Made by a program: the position numbers and the translations under genes
The notes under the pieces: generated by a model
The model's database searches: none
Told to the model about the DNA's origin: nothing
The model's input: only the letters and a program-made list of their open reading frames with translations
Assembly (NCBI GenBank): GCA_015063955.1
Contig: SVTD01000010.1
Location: 1 to 50,068, forward strand
DNA length: 50,068 nt
Reading direction: 5' to 3'
Origin: Oscillospiraceae bacterium
Lineage (GTDB): Bacteria > Bacillota > Clostridia > Oscillospirales > CAG-272
Part shown: in pieces, positions 34,420-42,542 of the stretch
Layout: every line of letters begins with the position of its first letter
How positions within the stretch are numbered: position 1 is the first letter of the stretch

Positions 34420-35874
34420 ATGTACGTAATCGGACTTGACGTAGGTACCACCGGCACTAAGGCCGTAGTCGTTGACAAAAGCGGCAATACTGTCGGCAGC
34501 GGTTACCGTGAATACGCTCTCGTAAGCGAGGGCGGCAGAGTTACTCAGTCTGCATCCGACTGGTGGAACGCCGCAGTTTTCGCCATCCGCGAAGCAACAA
34601 AAAATGTTGACGCAAAAAAAGTCACCGCTATGAGCCTTTCCACTCAGGCGGCAAGTATGCTCTCAGCAGACCGTGACGGAGATGCCGTTAGCGAGGTCAT
34701 CACGTGGATGGACACCCGTTCCTCTCTTGAGGCCGAGGAGCTTTCCATGGCTATCGGCAAGGAGGAGATCTACAAAAGGAGCGGTTGGCTCCCCACCCCC
34801 GTTCTTGATGCGGCAAAGATACTCTGGATAAAAAAGAACAGCCCCGAGCTTTTCAAAAAAACTGATTATTTCATATCCACTCTCGAATATATGAATATGA
34901 AGCTTTGCGGACAGTGTGTCATTGACCCCACCAACGCCGCAATGCGCCAGATGTTCGATATTCAAACAGGCAAATGGGATCCTCAGATCCTGGACTTTAT
35001 CGGCATAGACGAATCCCGCCTTCCCCGTGTTCTTCCCATCGGCGCAGAGGTTGGAAGCCTTACTCCCTACGCCGCCGAGGCCCTCGGTCTTCACACGGGA
35101 GTTAAGGTGTATAACGGCGCCCACGACCAGTACTGCGCGTCCATCGGATGCGGTGCGGTAGAGGCAGGAGATATGCTTCTCGCTACGGGTACCACGTGGG
35201 TGGTTCTCGGCATTACCGATAAGCTTCTCTATACCGACAGCCATATTTCCCCCGGCATCCACGCAGTTCCCGGAAGATTTGGCGCACTTGCAAGCCTTGT
35301 TAGTGCAGGAAGCGCCCTTAACTGGTACCGCAGTATCATAGACGGAAACTTCAAGCTTATGGATGCAGAGGCCGCAAAAAGGCAGGAGTCCGCAAAGGAT
35401 CTGTTCGTCCTTCCTTACGTATGCGGAGCAGGATTCCCCCATAACCGCCCCGACCTTCGCGGAGCAATATTCGGCCTTGATAAAGGTCACGACCGCTACG
35501 ATATAGCCCGTGCTCTTATGGAGGGCGTGGCATTTGAGGCGGCAGGAGTTCTCTCACAGTTCAAGGAAAACGGAATGGATATCTCCACACTTATGATGAC
35601 CGGAGGCGCTGCCAGAAGCGATCTTTGGTCTGAGATCGTGGGATACGTTACAGGCTGTGATATCTGGAGGATGCAGGAGCCCGAGACCTGCTGTATCGGC
35701 GCTGCCATGACTGCCGCCGTGGGTGCGGGACTCTTCAAGGACTATAACGAATGCCGCTCCGTAATGGTAAAGCGTGAAAAGCTGGTTCTTGACGACCCTG
35801 CAAAGCGAGAGTTCTACATTGAAAAAGGCAAAAAATATGCCGCTCTCACAAATGCCCTCAAGGGTATAATGTAA
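34420..35874 (+). CDS. FGGY-family carbohydrate kinase (xylulokinase-like)
   Basis: 484 residues. The ATPase-fold phosphate motif GLDVGTTGTKAVVVD is at the N-terminus, ITWMDTRS contacts sugar in the family, GAHDQYCASIG carries the catalytic Asp236, and GGAARSDLWSEIVG is the C-terminal FGGY signature. It phosphorylates a pentulose or related sugar or polyol. The closest resemblance by eye is to xylulose kinases, but its partner is an aminotransferase, not an isomerase. A strong terminator follows. Confidence 0.88.
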   Translation: MYVIGLDVGTTGTKAVVVDKSGNTVGSGYREYALVSEGGRVTQSASDWWNAAVFAIREATKNVDAKKVTAMSLSTQAASMLSADRDGDAVSEVITWMDTRSSLEAEELSMAIGKEEIYKRSGWLPTPVLDAAKILWIKKNSPELFKKTDYFISTLEYMNMKLCGQCVIDPTNAAMRQMFDIQTGKWDPQILDFIGIDESRLPRVLPIGAEVGSLTPYAAEALGLHTGVKVYNGAHDQYCASIGCGAVEAGDMLLATGTTWVVLGITDKLLYTDSHISPGIHAVPGRFGALASLVSAGSALNWYRSIIDGNFKLMDAEAAKRQESAKDLFVLPYVCGAGFPHNRPDLRGAIFGLDKGHDRYDIARALMEGVAFEAAGVLSQFKENGMDISTLMMTGGAARSDLWSEIVGYVTGCDIWRMQEPETCCIGAAMTAAVGAGLFKDYNECRSVMVKREKLVLDDPAKREFYIEKGKKYAALTNALKGIM

Positions 35875-35877
35875 TAG

Positions 35878-35914
35878 AAAAGTGGCTGTCGCAATTACGC
35901 GACAGCCACTTTTT
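35878..35914. terminator. Terminator after the FGGY kinase gene
   Basis: AAAAGTGGCTGTCGC (35878-35892), loop AATTAC, GCGACAGCCACTTTTT (35899-35914). It works on both strands; on the minus strand it would end the gene whose stub lies at 35922-35963. Confidence 0.9.
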
Positions 35915-35921
35915 CGGTTAT

Positions 35922-35963
35922 TTATTCTGCGTCGATCTCCACCCAGAGAGCGGGACGGACATT
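35922..35963 (-). pseudogene. 13-codon leftover of a DUF6273 C-terminus
   Basis: The minus strand reads NVRPALWVEIDAE then TAA (35924-35922). It parallels the end of the TIR gene just upstream (MIRPALWIDINS). The stub uses GC-richer codons like the host and is followed directly by the terminator, as the end of a real gene would be. It is preceded by a stop (TAG 35966-35964), so it is not expressed as such. Most simply it is the former 3' end of the TIR/DUF6273 gene or of a lost paralogue. Confidence 0.65.
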
Positions 35964-36104
35964 CTACATTTTTGTTGAGATATTCATTCTATTTTTTGTA
36001 TAAGCCTTACAACAGAGTATAAACCTGAATACTTCACACACAATACTTTGCCTACGGGATTCGGAATAATCGTTTTCGGTAATCATCTGAGCAAAGCAAA
36101 TAAT

Positions 36105-38297
36105 TTATGATTCATAATCCAAGGAGTTAATATCGATCCACAAAGCGGGACGTATCATATATGTTTCAGTATCAACTTTGTATGTTCCGCCATAACCGTC
36201 AAATCCTATATAAGAAGCTTCATTATCATATGTAGTCCTTAACCACCAACTCCAGTACTTATAGGTGCTATTGTAAGTACTCCCATAAGCTAACAAATAT
36301 TCAGTTGGCTTACATTTTACCATATTACTAGGTAAATATTCACCAACTTCATTACCGTCTAGCAAAAACACTCGATCATATGTTGTATCCCCTTGTGAAG
36401 GAGTACTGGCTGGCACTGACATCTTAGGTATCATTGATTTTTCAATGGTAGAAAATGCTGTATCCAAAAAAGCACCGTTCAACCACTCCCGAATAGTACT
36501 GCTCCCCCATGTAATATTTATACACTCGGTGTTATAGGGCTTGCATTCTATCCCGTATGTGCTGATTACAAGAGCTTTGTCGTCCTTTACATCAAGTACA
36601 TACCACTCGATTTTTTCTTTTCCATTGGAAGTATTGTTGTCTTGCTCATATACTCCAAACTCAAAACAATCTCCAATTTTTATATTTTTCAATTGCTCTT
36701 TTGTTTGGTTGATCCTAATAAGCTCAGCCCTGTCTGCAGAATCTCTATGATTTCCAAGTTTCTGAAAAACACTGTATGCCTCATCATATTCCCCAGATTC
36801 CATCAACGATATTGCCCTGAAATATTTGTTATCCTTTTCAATTAATACGATTTCTTCAATTTTGTCTGCAGAATCTTTGAAATGTCCAAGCTCTTGAAAA
36901 ACAGCTGTTGCTTCATCATATTCCCCAGATTCCATCAACGATATTGCCCTGTAATATTTGTTATCCTTTTCAATTAATACGATTTCTTCAATTTTGTCTG
37001 CAGAATCTTTGAAATGTCCAAGCTCTTGAAAAACAGCTGTTGCTTCATCAAGCTCTCCTTTTTCCATCAATGACATTGCCATATTGTACTTAATAATAGG
37101 AGGCAAAAATATTAACCCTGCAATTATCAGAGCAGCAACCAGGCACACGCAGGCAATTATTATCCTGTTTCTTTTCTTTGCCCTCTCTTCTTTCTCTCTG
37201 GCAATTTTGGCCTGAAGCCGGCGCTCTTTTTGCTCAGCCTCTTTCTTGGCTATGAGCTCCTCTATGTTTTGCCTGCAGACTGCGGCACATTCGTCGGCAT
37301 CCTTCCAGCCGGGAATAGATTCGAATTTTTTGATTGCAGAATTATAATTAACCAAAGTATGGTGATTCATCTGCGCTTTTCCCGAATCCAGGATCATATC
37401 CTTTACACGTTCGGTACACTGACGGGCAAGAGACTCGGAATCCTCGTATTTGCTTATGGATTCAAACATCTGAGCTGCGGCTTTGAATTCCTTTTCAGTA
37501 CGAGCCGTTGACATTGCTTTTTTAGCGCGGAGATATATCTCCTCCATACGGGCAAGCTCGTTGCGGGCTACGATATGCTCAATGCAGCCGGTAAGCTCTG
37601 ACCTAAGCTCGCTGTCACCGTAACGGAAGGCTCGCTGATAATTGCCGTTGTTGTCAAAGGGCTCACTGACGTCCTTCAGATCCTCTCTATTCCTCACCCG
37701 AAGCTCTGCAAGGAGCTTTCCAACGTATGCGTGAGGGTTTTCCGGATCAAGATCAAGAACCTTTTCGCAGTATACGTCGGCAGAAGCCCATTCTCCATCC
37801 TCAAGAAATATATACGCACGCTTGAGAAGGGGCGCAACTGAAGGGCTGATGCGATGTGACGTTTCCCCATCCTGCTTCGGTGGCTGAGGCTCATCGGAGC
37901 TTGCAATGCTTACAACAAGTCGGCTGAGCTCCGTCATTCCGTCGTTTGCAACGTAACGGCTTGCATCAAACCAATGAGTATCGCAAAGATAGTAGGACAT
38001 CTTGCCCTCAAGGGCCGTATCGTCTATCTTATAGGGAATGACCGTCTTATTCTGGCTGACTGCAAGGGTTATCTCCTTTGATACCTGAACCGAAGCGCTG
38101 GAGTTTTTACTGAAAACGAGAACGAAAACACGGCAGTTTTTAAGGGCTGTGTTTATAGAATCAGCCCAGTCCGCTCCGGGGACGATATCTCTGTGAGCTA
38201 TCCAGCAGCTCACCCCCGCAGCTTCTATAACAGATACAAGCTCATCCGCTATCTGCTGATCGCGGGATGAATAGCTTATAAATACTTCCTTTTCCAT
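36105..38297 (-). CDS. TIR domain - TM - tandem 44-residue repeats - DUF6273 protein
   Basis: 730 residues from ATG 38297 (AGAGGA upstream). TIR domain 1-130: EVFISYSSRD, BB-loop WIAHRDIVPGADW, and SVQVSKE with Glu75 at the place of the NADase glutamate. A TPR-like helical region (155-350) and a basic coiled coil (350-375) precede one membrane helix (about 378-400). Then come three 44-residue repeats (404-533) and a C-terminal DUF6273 domain (IEWYVLDVKDDKALVIS, STIREWLNGAF, WWLRTTYD, RPALW). The TIR end should be cytoplasmic and DUF6273 outside, as in a receptor. The 3' half is clearly AT-richer than the 5' half (see findings). It has its own promoter. Confidence 0.85.
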   Translation of the reverse strand: MEKEVFISYSSRDQQIADELVSVIEAAGVSCWIAHRDIVPGADWADSINTALKNCRVFVLVFSKNSSASVQVSKEITLAVSQNKTVIPYKIDDTALEGKMSYYLCDTHWFDASRYVANDGMTELSRLVVSIASSDEPQPPKQDGETSHRISPSVAPLLKRAYIFLEDGEWASADVYCEKVLDLDPENPHAYVGKLLAELRVRNREDLKDVSEPFDNNGNYQRAFRYGDSELRSELTGCIEHIVARNELARMEEIYLRAKKAMSTARTEKEFKAAAQMFESISKYEDSESLARQCTERVKDMILDSGKAQMNHHTLVNYNSAIKKFESIPGWKDADECAAVCRQNIEELIAKKEAEQKERRLQAKIAREKEERAKKRNRIIIACVCLVAALIIAGLIFLPPIIKYNMAMSLMEKGELDEATAVFQELGHFKDSADKIEEIVLIEKDNKYYRAISLMESGEYDEATAVFQELGHFKDSADKIEEIVLIEKDNKYFRAISLMESGEYDEAYSVFQKLGNHRDSADRAELIRINQTKEQLKNIKIGDCFEFGVYEQDNNTSNGKEKIEWYVLDVKDDKALVISTYGIECKPYNTECINITWGSSTIREWLNGAFLDTAFSTIEKSMIPKMSVPASTPSQGDTTYDRVFLLDGNEVGEYLPSNMVKCKPTEYLLAYGSTYNSTYKYWSWWLRTTYDNEASYIGFDGYGGTYKVDTETYMIRPALWIDINSLDYES
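36793..37080 (-). repeat. 132-bp intragenic tandem repeats in the TIR/DUF6273 gene
   Basis: The unit is 132 bp (44 codons). The segment around 36791 recurs at 36923 with almost no base change, and long stretches (36840-36910 against 36972-37042) look identical. A diverged further unit lies at the 3' side. Each unit encodes two helices containing MESGEYDEATAVFQELG and HFKDSADKI. Confidence 0.88.
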
Positions 38298-38330
38298 TAT
38301 TCCTCTCACAAAACGTACATTTGATACAGT

Positions 38331-38360
38331 ATTTTATCACATTAACCGGGTTTGTGTCAA
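38331..38360 (-). promoter_or_regulatory. Promoter of the TIR/DUF6273 gene
   Basis: Minus strand: TTGACA (38360-38355), 18-base spacer, TAAAAT (38336-38331), about 35 bp ahead of the ATG. Confidence 0.65.
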
Positions 38361-38397
38361 GGAATATCAACAACAGAATCCTTAATAAACATACACG

Positions 38398-38432
38398 AAA
38401 AAGCCTCGCAGACAAATTCTGCGAGGCTTTTT
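38398..38432. terminator. Terminator behind mgtE
   Basis: AAAAAGCCTCGCAGA (38398-38412), loop CAAAT, TCTGCGAGGCTTTTT (38418-38432); it lies directly after the mgtE stop in the minus direction. Confidence 0.88.
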
Positions 38433-40229
38433 CTATATACTTATTCCGAAATATCCGAGTATCGCCTGGGCGATGCCGAGGTATACGAGAAGAGAGAGTA
38501 CGTCTACGATCGTAGTGATGAGGGGGCTCGCCATAACGGCAGGGTCGAGGCCTATTCGCTTTACGAGGATAGGCAGCATTCCGCCTGAGATCTTTGCGAT
38601 TATGACCGTTATTGCAATGGCTATGCTTACTACAAGGCTTACTCCTATAGAAACCTCAAGTCCGTGCTCGGCGCGGCTTACGTCGTTGAAAAGAAACATC
38701 TTTCCGAAATTAACGATACCAAGGGATATACCGCAAAGAAGCGCTACCATAGTCTCCTTCAGAAAGACCTTGAAGAAGTCCTTCATCTGCACGTCTCCGA
38801 GAGAAAGTGCACGGATGACGGAAACCGATGCCTGGCTACCTGCGTTACCGCCGGTACCCATAAGCAGGGGGACGAAGGCTGTAAGAACGGGAAGCGTTGC
38901 CAGCGAGCCCTCGAAATGGGTGAGTATCTTTGAGGTAAATGTTGCCGATATCATAAGGATAAGGAGCCAGGGAATTCTGTTTTTCCACGTCTCAAACACG
39001 CCTGTTTTCAGATATGGCTTATCGGAAGGGGTGATCGCCGCCATCATTTCGATGTCCTCGGTGTCCTCCTCCTGGATAACGTCCAGCGCGTCGTCTACGG
39101 TGACGATACCGACGAGGCGCTGCTCCGAGTCTACCACAGGCATTGCAAGAAAGTCGTACTTTGACATTGCAAGGGATACGTCCTTCTTATCGTCGTCGGT
39201 ATGGGCAAATATGGGGTCCTCGATCATTATATCCTCAAGGACGGTATCCTCCTCGGCAAGAAGGAGCTGCTTTACAGTAACAACGCCAAGGAGCACACGG
39301 TGCTCGTCAGTTACGTAGCATGTATAGATGGTCTCCTTATCAACGCCCTGGCGGCGTATTGTCTTAAAGGCATCGGATACTGTGAAATGAGCCTTCAATC
39401 TGACAAACTCCGTTGTCATAATAGTGCCGGCAGAGTCCTCGGGGTAATTGAGGAGCTTATTGATCTGGCGGCGACGCTCAGGCTCCGTATGCTTGAGTAT
39501 CCTTCTTACAACGCTTGCGGGCATTTCCTCGATAACGTCAACGGTATCGTCGAGGAACAGGTCGTTCATGATATCTGAAAGCTCCTGGTCGGTAAAGCCC
39601 TCGATAAGCGCCTGCTGAAGATCTGAATCCATCTCAACGAACACCTCGGATGCAAAATCCTTATGAAGGACTCTGAACATCAGAGAGACCTCGTCCTTGG
39701 GGAACTGGTCGAATATCTGGGCAATATCCGCAGGCTCCTCCTCGCAGAGAAGGTCGCGGAGCTCGCGGTACTTCTTTTCATCAAGAAGGCTTCGTACCTC
39801 TGTAAAACGGGCCTTCATTCTGACAAGCTCCGTTGCCATATTGGTACCGGCAGGGTCCTCGGGAGGATTGAACAGCTTATTAAGCTGGCGGCGACGCTCA
39901 GGCTCGGAATGTCTGAGTATCCTTCTTACAATGCTTGCAGGCATTCCGTCGATGATGTCAACGGCGTCGTCAAGATCCAGGCCGTTCATAATATCTGAAA
40001 GCTCCTGATCGGTGAAGCCCTCCATAAGCGCCTGCTGAAGGTCTGACTCCAGCTCAACGAATACAGAGGATGCAATATCCTCCTTAAGGGCTCTGAACGT
40101 CTGAAGCATCTCGTCATTTGTAAGCTGGTCAAATATCCTTGCAATATCTGCAGGCTCCTTTTCGCAGAGAAGGTCACAAAGCTCGGAGTATTCTTTTTCA
40201 TCAAGAAGCTTTTTTACTTCTGCGATCAT
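38433..40229 (-). CDS. mgtE: MgtE magnesium channel/transporter with duplicated N domain
   Basis: 598 residues from ATG 40229 (AGGTG six bases upstream), against about 450 in normal MgtE. Two tandem MgtE N domains (about 1-140 and 141-280; roughly 71% identical by eye) are followed by two CBS domains (about 285-410) and five membrane helices with the pore segment GTGGNAGSQAS. MgtE admits Mg2+ and is gated by Mg2+ sensed at the N and CBS domains. It follows rpe after 35 bp. GTG at 40238 is an alternative start. Confidence 0.92.
   Translation of the reverse strand: MIAEVKKLLDEKEYSELCDLLCEKEPADIARIFDQLTNDEMLQTFRALKEDIASSVFVELESDLQQALMEGFTDQELSDIMNGLDLDDAVDIIDGMPASIVRRILRHSEPERRRQLNKLFNPPEDPAGTNMATELVRMKARFTEVRSLLDEKKYRELRDLLCEEEPADIAQIFDQFPKDEVSLMFRVLHKDFASEVFVEMDSDLQQALIEGFTDQELSDIMNDLFLDDTVDVIEEMPASVVRRILKHTEPERRRQINKLLNYPEDSAGTIMTTEFVRLKAHFTVSDAFKTIRRQGVDKETIYTCYVTDEHRVLLGVVTVKQLLLAEEDTVLEDIMIEDPIFAHTDDDKKDVSLAMSKYDFLAMPVVDSEQRLVGIVTVDDALDVIQEEDTEDIEMMAAITPSDKPYLKTGVFETWKNRIPWLLILMISATFTSKILTHFEGSLATLPVLTAFVPLLMGTGGNAGSQASVSVIRALSLGDVQMKDFFKVFLKETMVALLCGISLGIVNFGKMFLFNDVSRAEHGLEVSIGVSLVVSIAIAITVIIAKISGGMLPILVKRIGLDPAVMASPLITTIVDVLSLLVYLGIAQAILGYFGISI
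39400..40229 (-). repeat. 420-bp tandem duplication inside mgtE
   Basis: The plus-strand block beginning GCAATATCTGCAGGCTCC at 40141 recurs at 39721, exactly 420 bp (140 codons) away, with scattered substitutions. The first copy ends with the opening of a CBS domain (MATELVRMKARFT), so the duplicated unit covered the N domain plus the CBS edge. Confidence 0.9.
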
Positions 40230-40264
40230 ATGCTTCACCTGCTTTCTGTCGTGTTTTTTGGAGA

Positions 40265-40933
40265 TTAAAGGGGATAAGCCCTTGCAGCTGCAGTCTTCAC
40301 CGCGCTGAGAGCATCCCTCATAGAGGGGGCCTTATATGCGGCGCTACCGACTACGAATACGTTTGCACCTGCCTCGGCGCATATCGCGGCAGTCTTTTCG
40401 TTGATACCGCCGTCCACCTGGATGCTTACGGGATTTGTGCCGATATAGCTCTTTACCTTTCTGATCTTATCGCTCATATCCATGAAGCTCTGACCGGAAA
40501 AGCCGGGCTCAACCGTCATAACCAGCACCATATCGATATGCTCGATAAAGGGGAGTATCGCCTCAGCGGGAACTCTGGGCTTGAGGGCAACGGCTGCCAT
40601 AAGACCGAAATTATGGATCTCCTCGATCATCTCAAGGATGCTTGCCTCGTCGGCAATATCGTTATGAACGGTAATAATATCAGCGCCCGCGTTTGCAAGA
40701 CGCTCGATATACTTTTCAGGCTTGACCGTCATCATATGAGCGTCGATGGGAAGATTTGTTGCAGAGCGGACAGCGGCAAGAAGCTCAAATCCGATGCTGA
40801 TATTGGGAACGTAGATGCCGTCCATAATATCGAAATGGATCATATCTGCACCTGCAGCCTCGGTGCGCTTTACTTCAGCCTCGATATTGAGAAGATCGGA
40901 TGCGAAAAGGCTGGGAGAGGTTAAAATTTTCAT
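40265..40933 (-). CDS. rpe: Ribulose-phosphate 3-epimerase
   Basis: 222 residues, TIM barrel. Signature segments are SPSLFASD, MIHFDIMDGIYVPN, PIDAHMM, VMTVEPGFSGQSF and IQVDGGIN. It interconverts ribulose 5-phosphate and xylulose 5-phosphate in the pentose phosphate pathway. The Shine-Dalgarno is weak (AGG). It is followed by mgtE, an unusual partner. Confidence 0.95.
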   Translation of the reverse strand: MKILTSPSLFASDLLNIEAEVKRTEAAGADMIHFDIMDGIYVPNISIGFELLAAVRSATNLPIDAHMMTVKPEKYIERLANAGADIITVHNDIADEASILEMIEEIHNFGLMAAVALKPRVPAEAILPFIEHIDMVLVMTVEPGFSGQSFMDMSDKIRKVKSYIGTNPVSIQVDGGINEKTAAICAEAGANVFVVGSAAYKAPSMRDALSAVKTAAARAYPL

Positions 40934-41213
40934 AATCAGTACCTATAAATAATATTTGCAGTTTTTTTATTTATCCACGGTGATCCGGGGATAAAGGAGA
41001 TTATTTTGCTTTTTAAGACTGTAACGGAAAGCGGCATAACGGTGAATGGGTGTCACCGCCTCCGTTTTTTCCATAAAATGTATTGACAGCAATGCTGTCA
41101 CCTGATCTGTGCCCCCGACACGGAGAGCGACAAGGATGAAAAAAGCAAGGGACGTTGGGCACGTCGCCACTCTCTGTCGGTTTATATAGGCCTTCCCCTC
41201 GGGGAAGGTCGTT
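40934..41213. other. 280-bp intergenic region rpe-ispF with palindromes
   Basis: Contains a perfect palindrome TGACAGCA-A-TGCTGTCA (41084-41100) and a hairpin CCTTCCCC-tc-GGGGAAGG (41191-41208) just past the ispF stop. The minus strand also holds a 35-codon frame (41074-40967, beginning MEKTEAVTPIHRY) and an open stretch upstream of it; no Shine-Dalgarno supports it. It may be a decayed gene or dispersed repeat. No promoter for rpe was clear. Confidence 0.5.
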
Positions 41214-41687
41214 TTAATTTTCTTTAAGGATGCATACGGCGTGAGCGGAAATTCCCTCGCATCTGCCGGTAAAGCCCATTTTTTCCTCAGTCGTTGCCTT
41301 GACGTTATAGCGTTCAACGGGAATTCCTGCATAGCGGGCAACCGTGCTTCGCATTTCCTGAATATAGGGCGCCATTTTAGGCTGCTGAGCAACCAGAGTA
41401 GAGTCGATGTATTCTATTTCAAAGCCCTTCTCGCGGATCCTTTCGCATACCTTTTCAAGAAGGAGCATGGAATAGACGTTTTTATAGGTCATATCGTTAT
41501 CGGGAAAGAGCTTTCCGATATCGCCGAGACCTGCGGCTCCGAGAAGCGCGTCACATATAGCGTGACACAGGACGTCGCCGTCGGAATGGGCCATAAGTCC
41601 GTAGGGGCAGTCAAATGTGACGCCGCCGATGATCATTTTCTTACCGTCCTCAAAGCGGTGAGCATCGTAGCCGTGTCCTATCCTCAT
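41214..41687 (-). CDS. ispF: 2-C-methyl-D-erythritol 2,4-cyclodiphosphate synthase
   Basis: 157 residues. Metal ligands Asp8 and His10 in GHGYDAHRF and His42 in AHSDGDVLCHA, plus DIGKLFPDND. It is the fifth enzyme of the MEP isoprenoid pathway. Its ATG overlaps the ispD stop (ATGA), so translation is coupled to ispD. Confidence 0.95.
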   Translation of the reverse strand: MRIGHGYDAHRFEDGKKMIIGGVTFDCPYGLMAHSDGDVLCHAICDALLGAAGLGDIGKLFPDNDMTYKNVYSMLLLEKVCERIREKGFEIEYIDSTLVAQQPKMAPYIQEMRSTVARYAGIPVERYNVKATTEEKMGFTGRCEGISAHAVCILKEN

Positions 41688-42391
41688 TTTTTATCAACCT
41701 CTTTTTCTTTTTCTCTGTAAGCGATGATCGCCTCGCAAAGCATAAGATCCTCAGGGCTTGTAAGCTTTAAGTTTTCGCGGCCGCATTCGCAGAGCTTGAC
41801 CTCAAAGCCGAGACGCTCGCAGAGCATACAGTCGTCGGTAACGGTGGCGTCGTCCTTCTTCGCCATATAAGCGGCAGAACGGTAAACGTCGTTCTGGAAC
41901 ACCTGAGGGGTCTGAACGAGCCAGATCTTATCTCTGTCAGTGGTTTTTTCAACGATGCCGTTCTTATCTGCGATCTTGACGGTGTCCTCAGATCTGTGAG
42001 CCGCAGCGGCTGCTCTGTATTTATACGCTTCCTTGACTGTTGCCTCGATCATCTCGGGAGTAACGAGACAGCGGGCAGCATCGTGGATAGCAACGAACTT
42101 TGATTTATCGGAAACGGAGTCAAAGCCGAGAAGCGCAGACTCCTGTCTGGTTTCTCCTCCGGAAACCACCATAGCGATCTTTTTGAAGCTGTATTCCGAA
42201 AGAAGCTCGCCGAGAGCCTCCTTATCGCCGACGAGAATGATCTCGTCGATAATATCGCACTCCTCAAAAGCCATAATAGTGCGGATGACGGCAGGGATGC
42301 CGAGGATCTCTACATACTGCTTTTTGACCTTGCCGCCGAAGCGAGTGCCGTTTCCTGCCGCAAGGATGACTGCGGATGTGAATTTAGCCAT
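41684..42391 (-). CDS. ispD: 2-C-methyl-D-erythritol 4-phosphate cytidylyltransferase
   Basis: 235 residues from ATG 42391. The nucleotide-binding signature is VILAAGNGTRFGG; HDAARCLV and TDDCMLCERLG are family motifs. It forms CDP-methylerythritol in the MEP pathway. The frame is open further upstream, but that part contains the -10 hexamer, so the shorter start is used. The Shine-Dalgarno AAAGG is about 13 bases away, somewhat far. Confidence 0.92.
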   Translation of the reverse strand: MAKFTSAVILAAGNGTRFGGKVKKQYVEILGIPAVIRTIMAFEECDIIDEIILVGDKEALGELLSEYSFKKIAMVVSGGETRQESALLGFDSVSDKSKFVAIHDAARCLVTPEMIEATVKEAYKYRAAAAAHRSEDTVKIADKNGIVEKTTDRDKIWLVQTPQVFQNDVYRSAAYMAKKDDATVTDDCMLCERLGFEVKLCECGRENLKLTSPEDLMLCEAIIAYREKEKEVDKK

Positions 42392-42433
42392 TATTATGAC
42401 CAAGCCTTTCTTAACATTTTTAACAGACATTAT

Positions 42434-42463
42434 ATTATACCACAAAATCCTCGGCTGTGTAAA
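42434..42463 (-). promoter_or_regulatory. ispDF promoter
   Basis: Minus strand: TTTACA (42463-42458), 18-base spacer, TATAAT (42439-42434). Confidence 0.65.
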
Positions 42464-42469
42464 TAGTAT

Positions 42470-42499
42470 TTGACAAAAAACAGAACCGTGTTCTTTTAT
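42470..42499 (+). promoter_or_regulatory. Possible promoter of the P-type ATPase gene
   Basis: TTGACA (42470-42475), 18-base spacer, TTTTAT (42494-42499). It is back to back with the ispDF promoter; the -35 hexamers are only six bases apart. Confidence 0.45.
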
Positions 42500-42542
42500 G
42501 CTTACCCGTTATGAAGAATAATCAGGCACCTCCCTTCATAAA

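Noticed and set aside
42482-42492. GAACCGTGTTC as a LexA box
   Set aside because: Only three bases separate the half sites, whereas the Firmicutes box has four, and neither flanking gene is an SOS gene.
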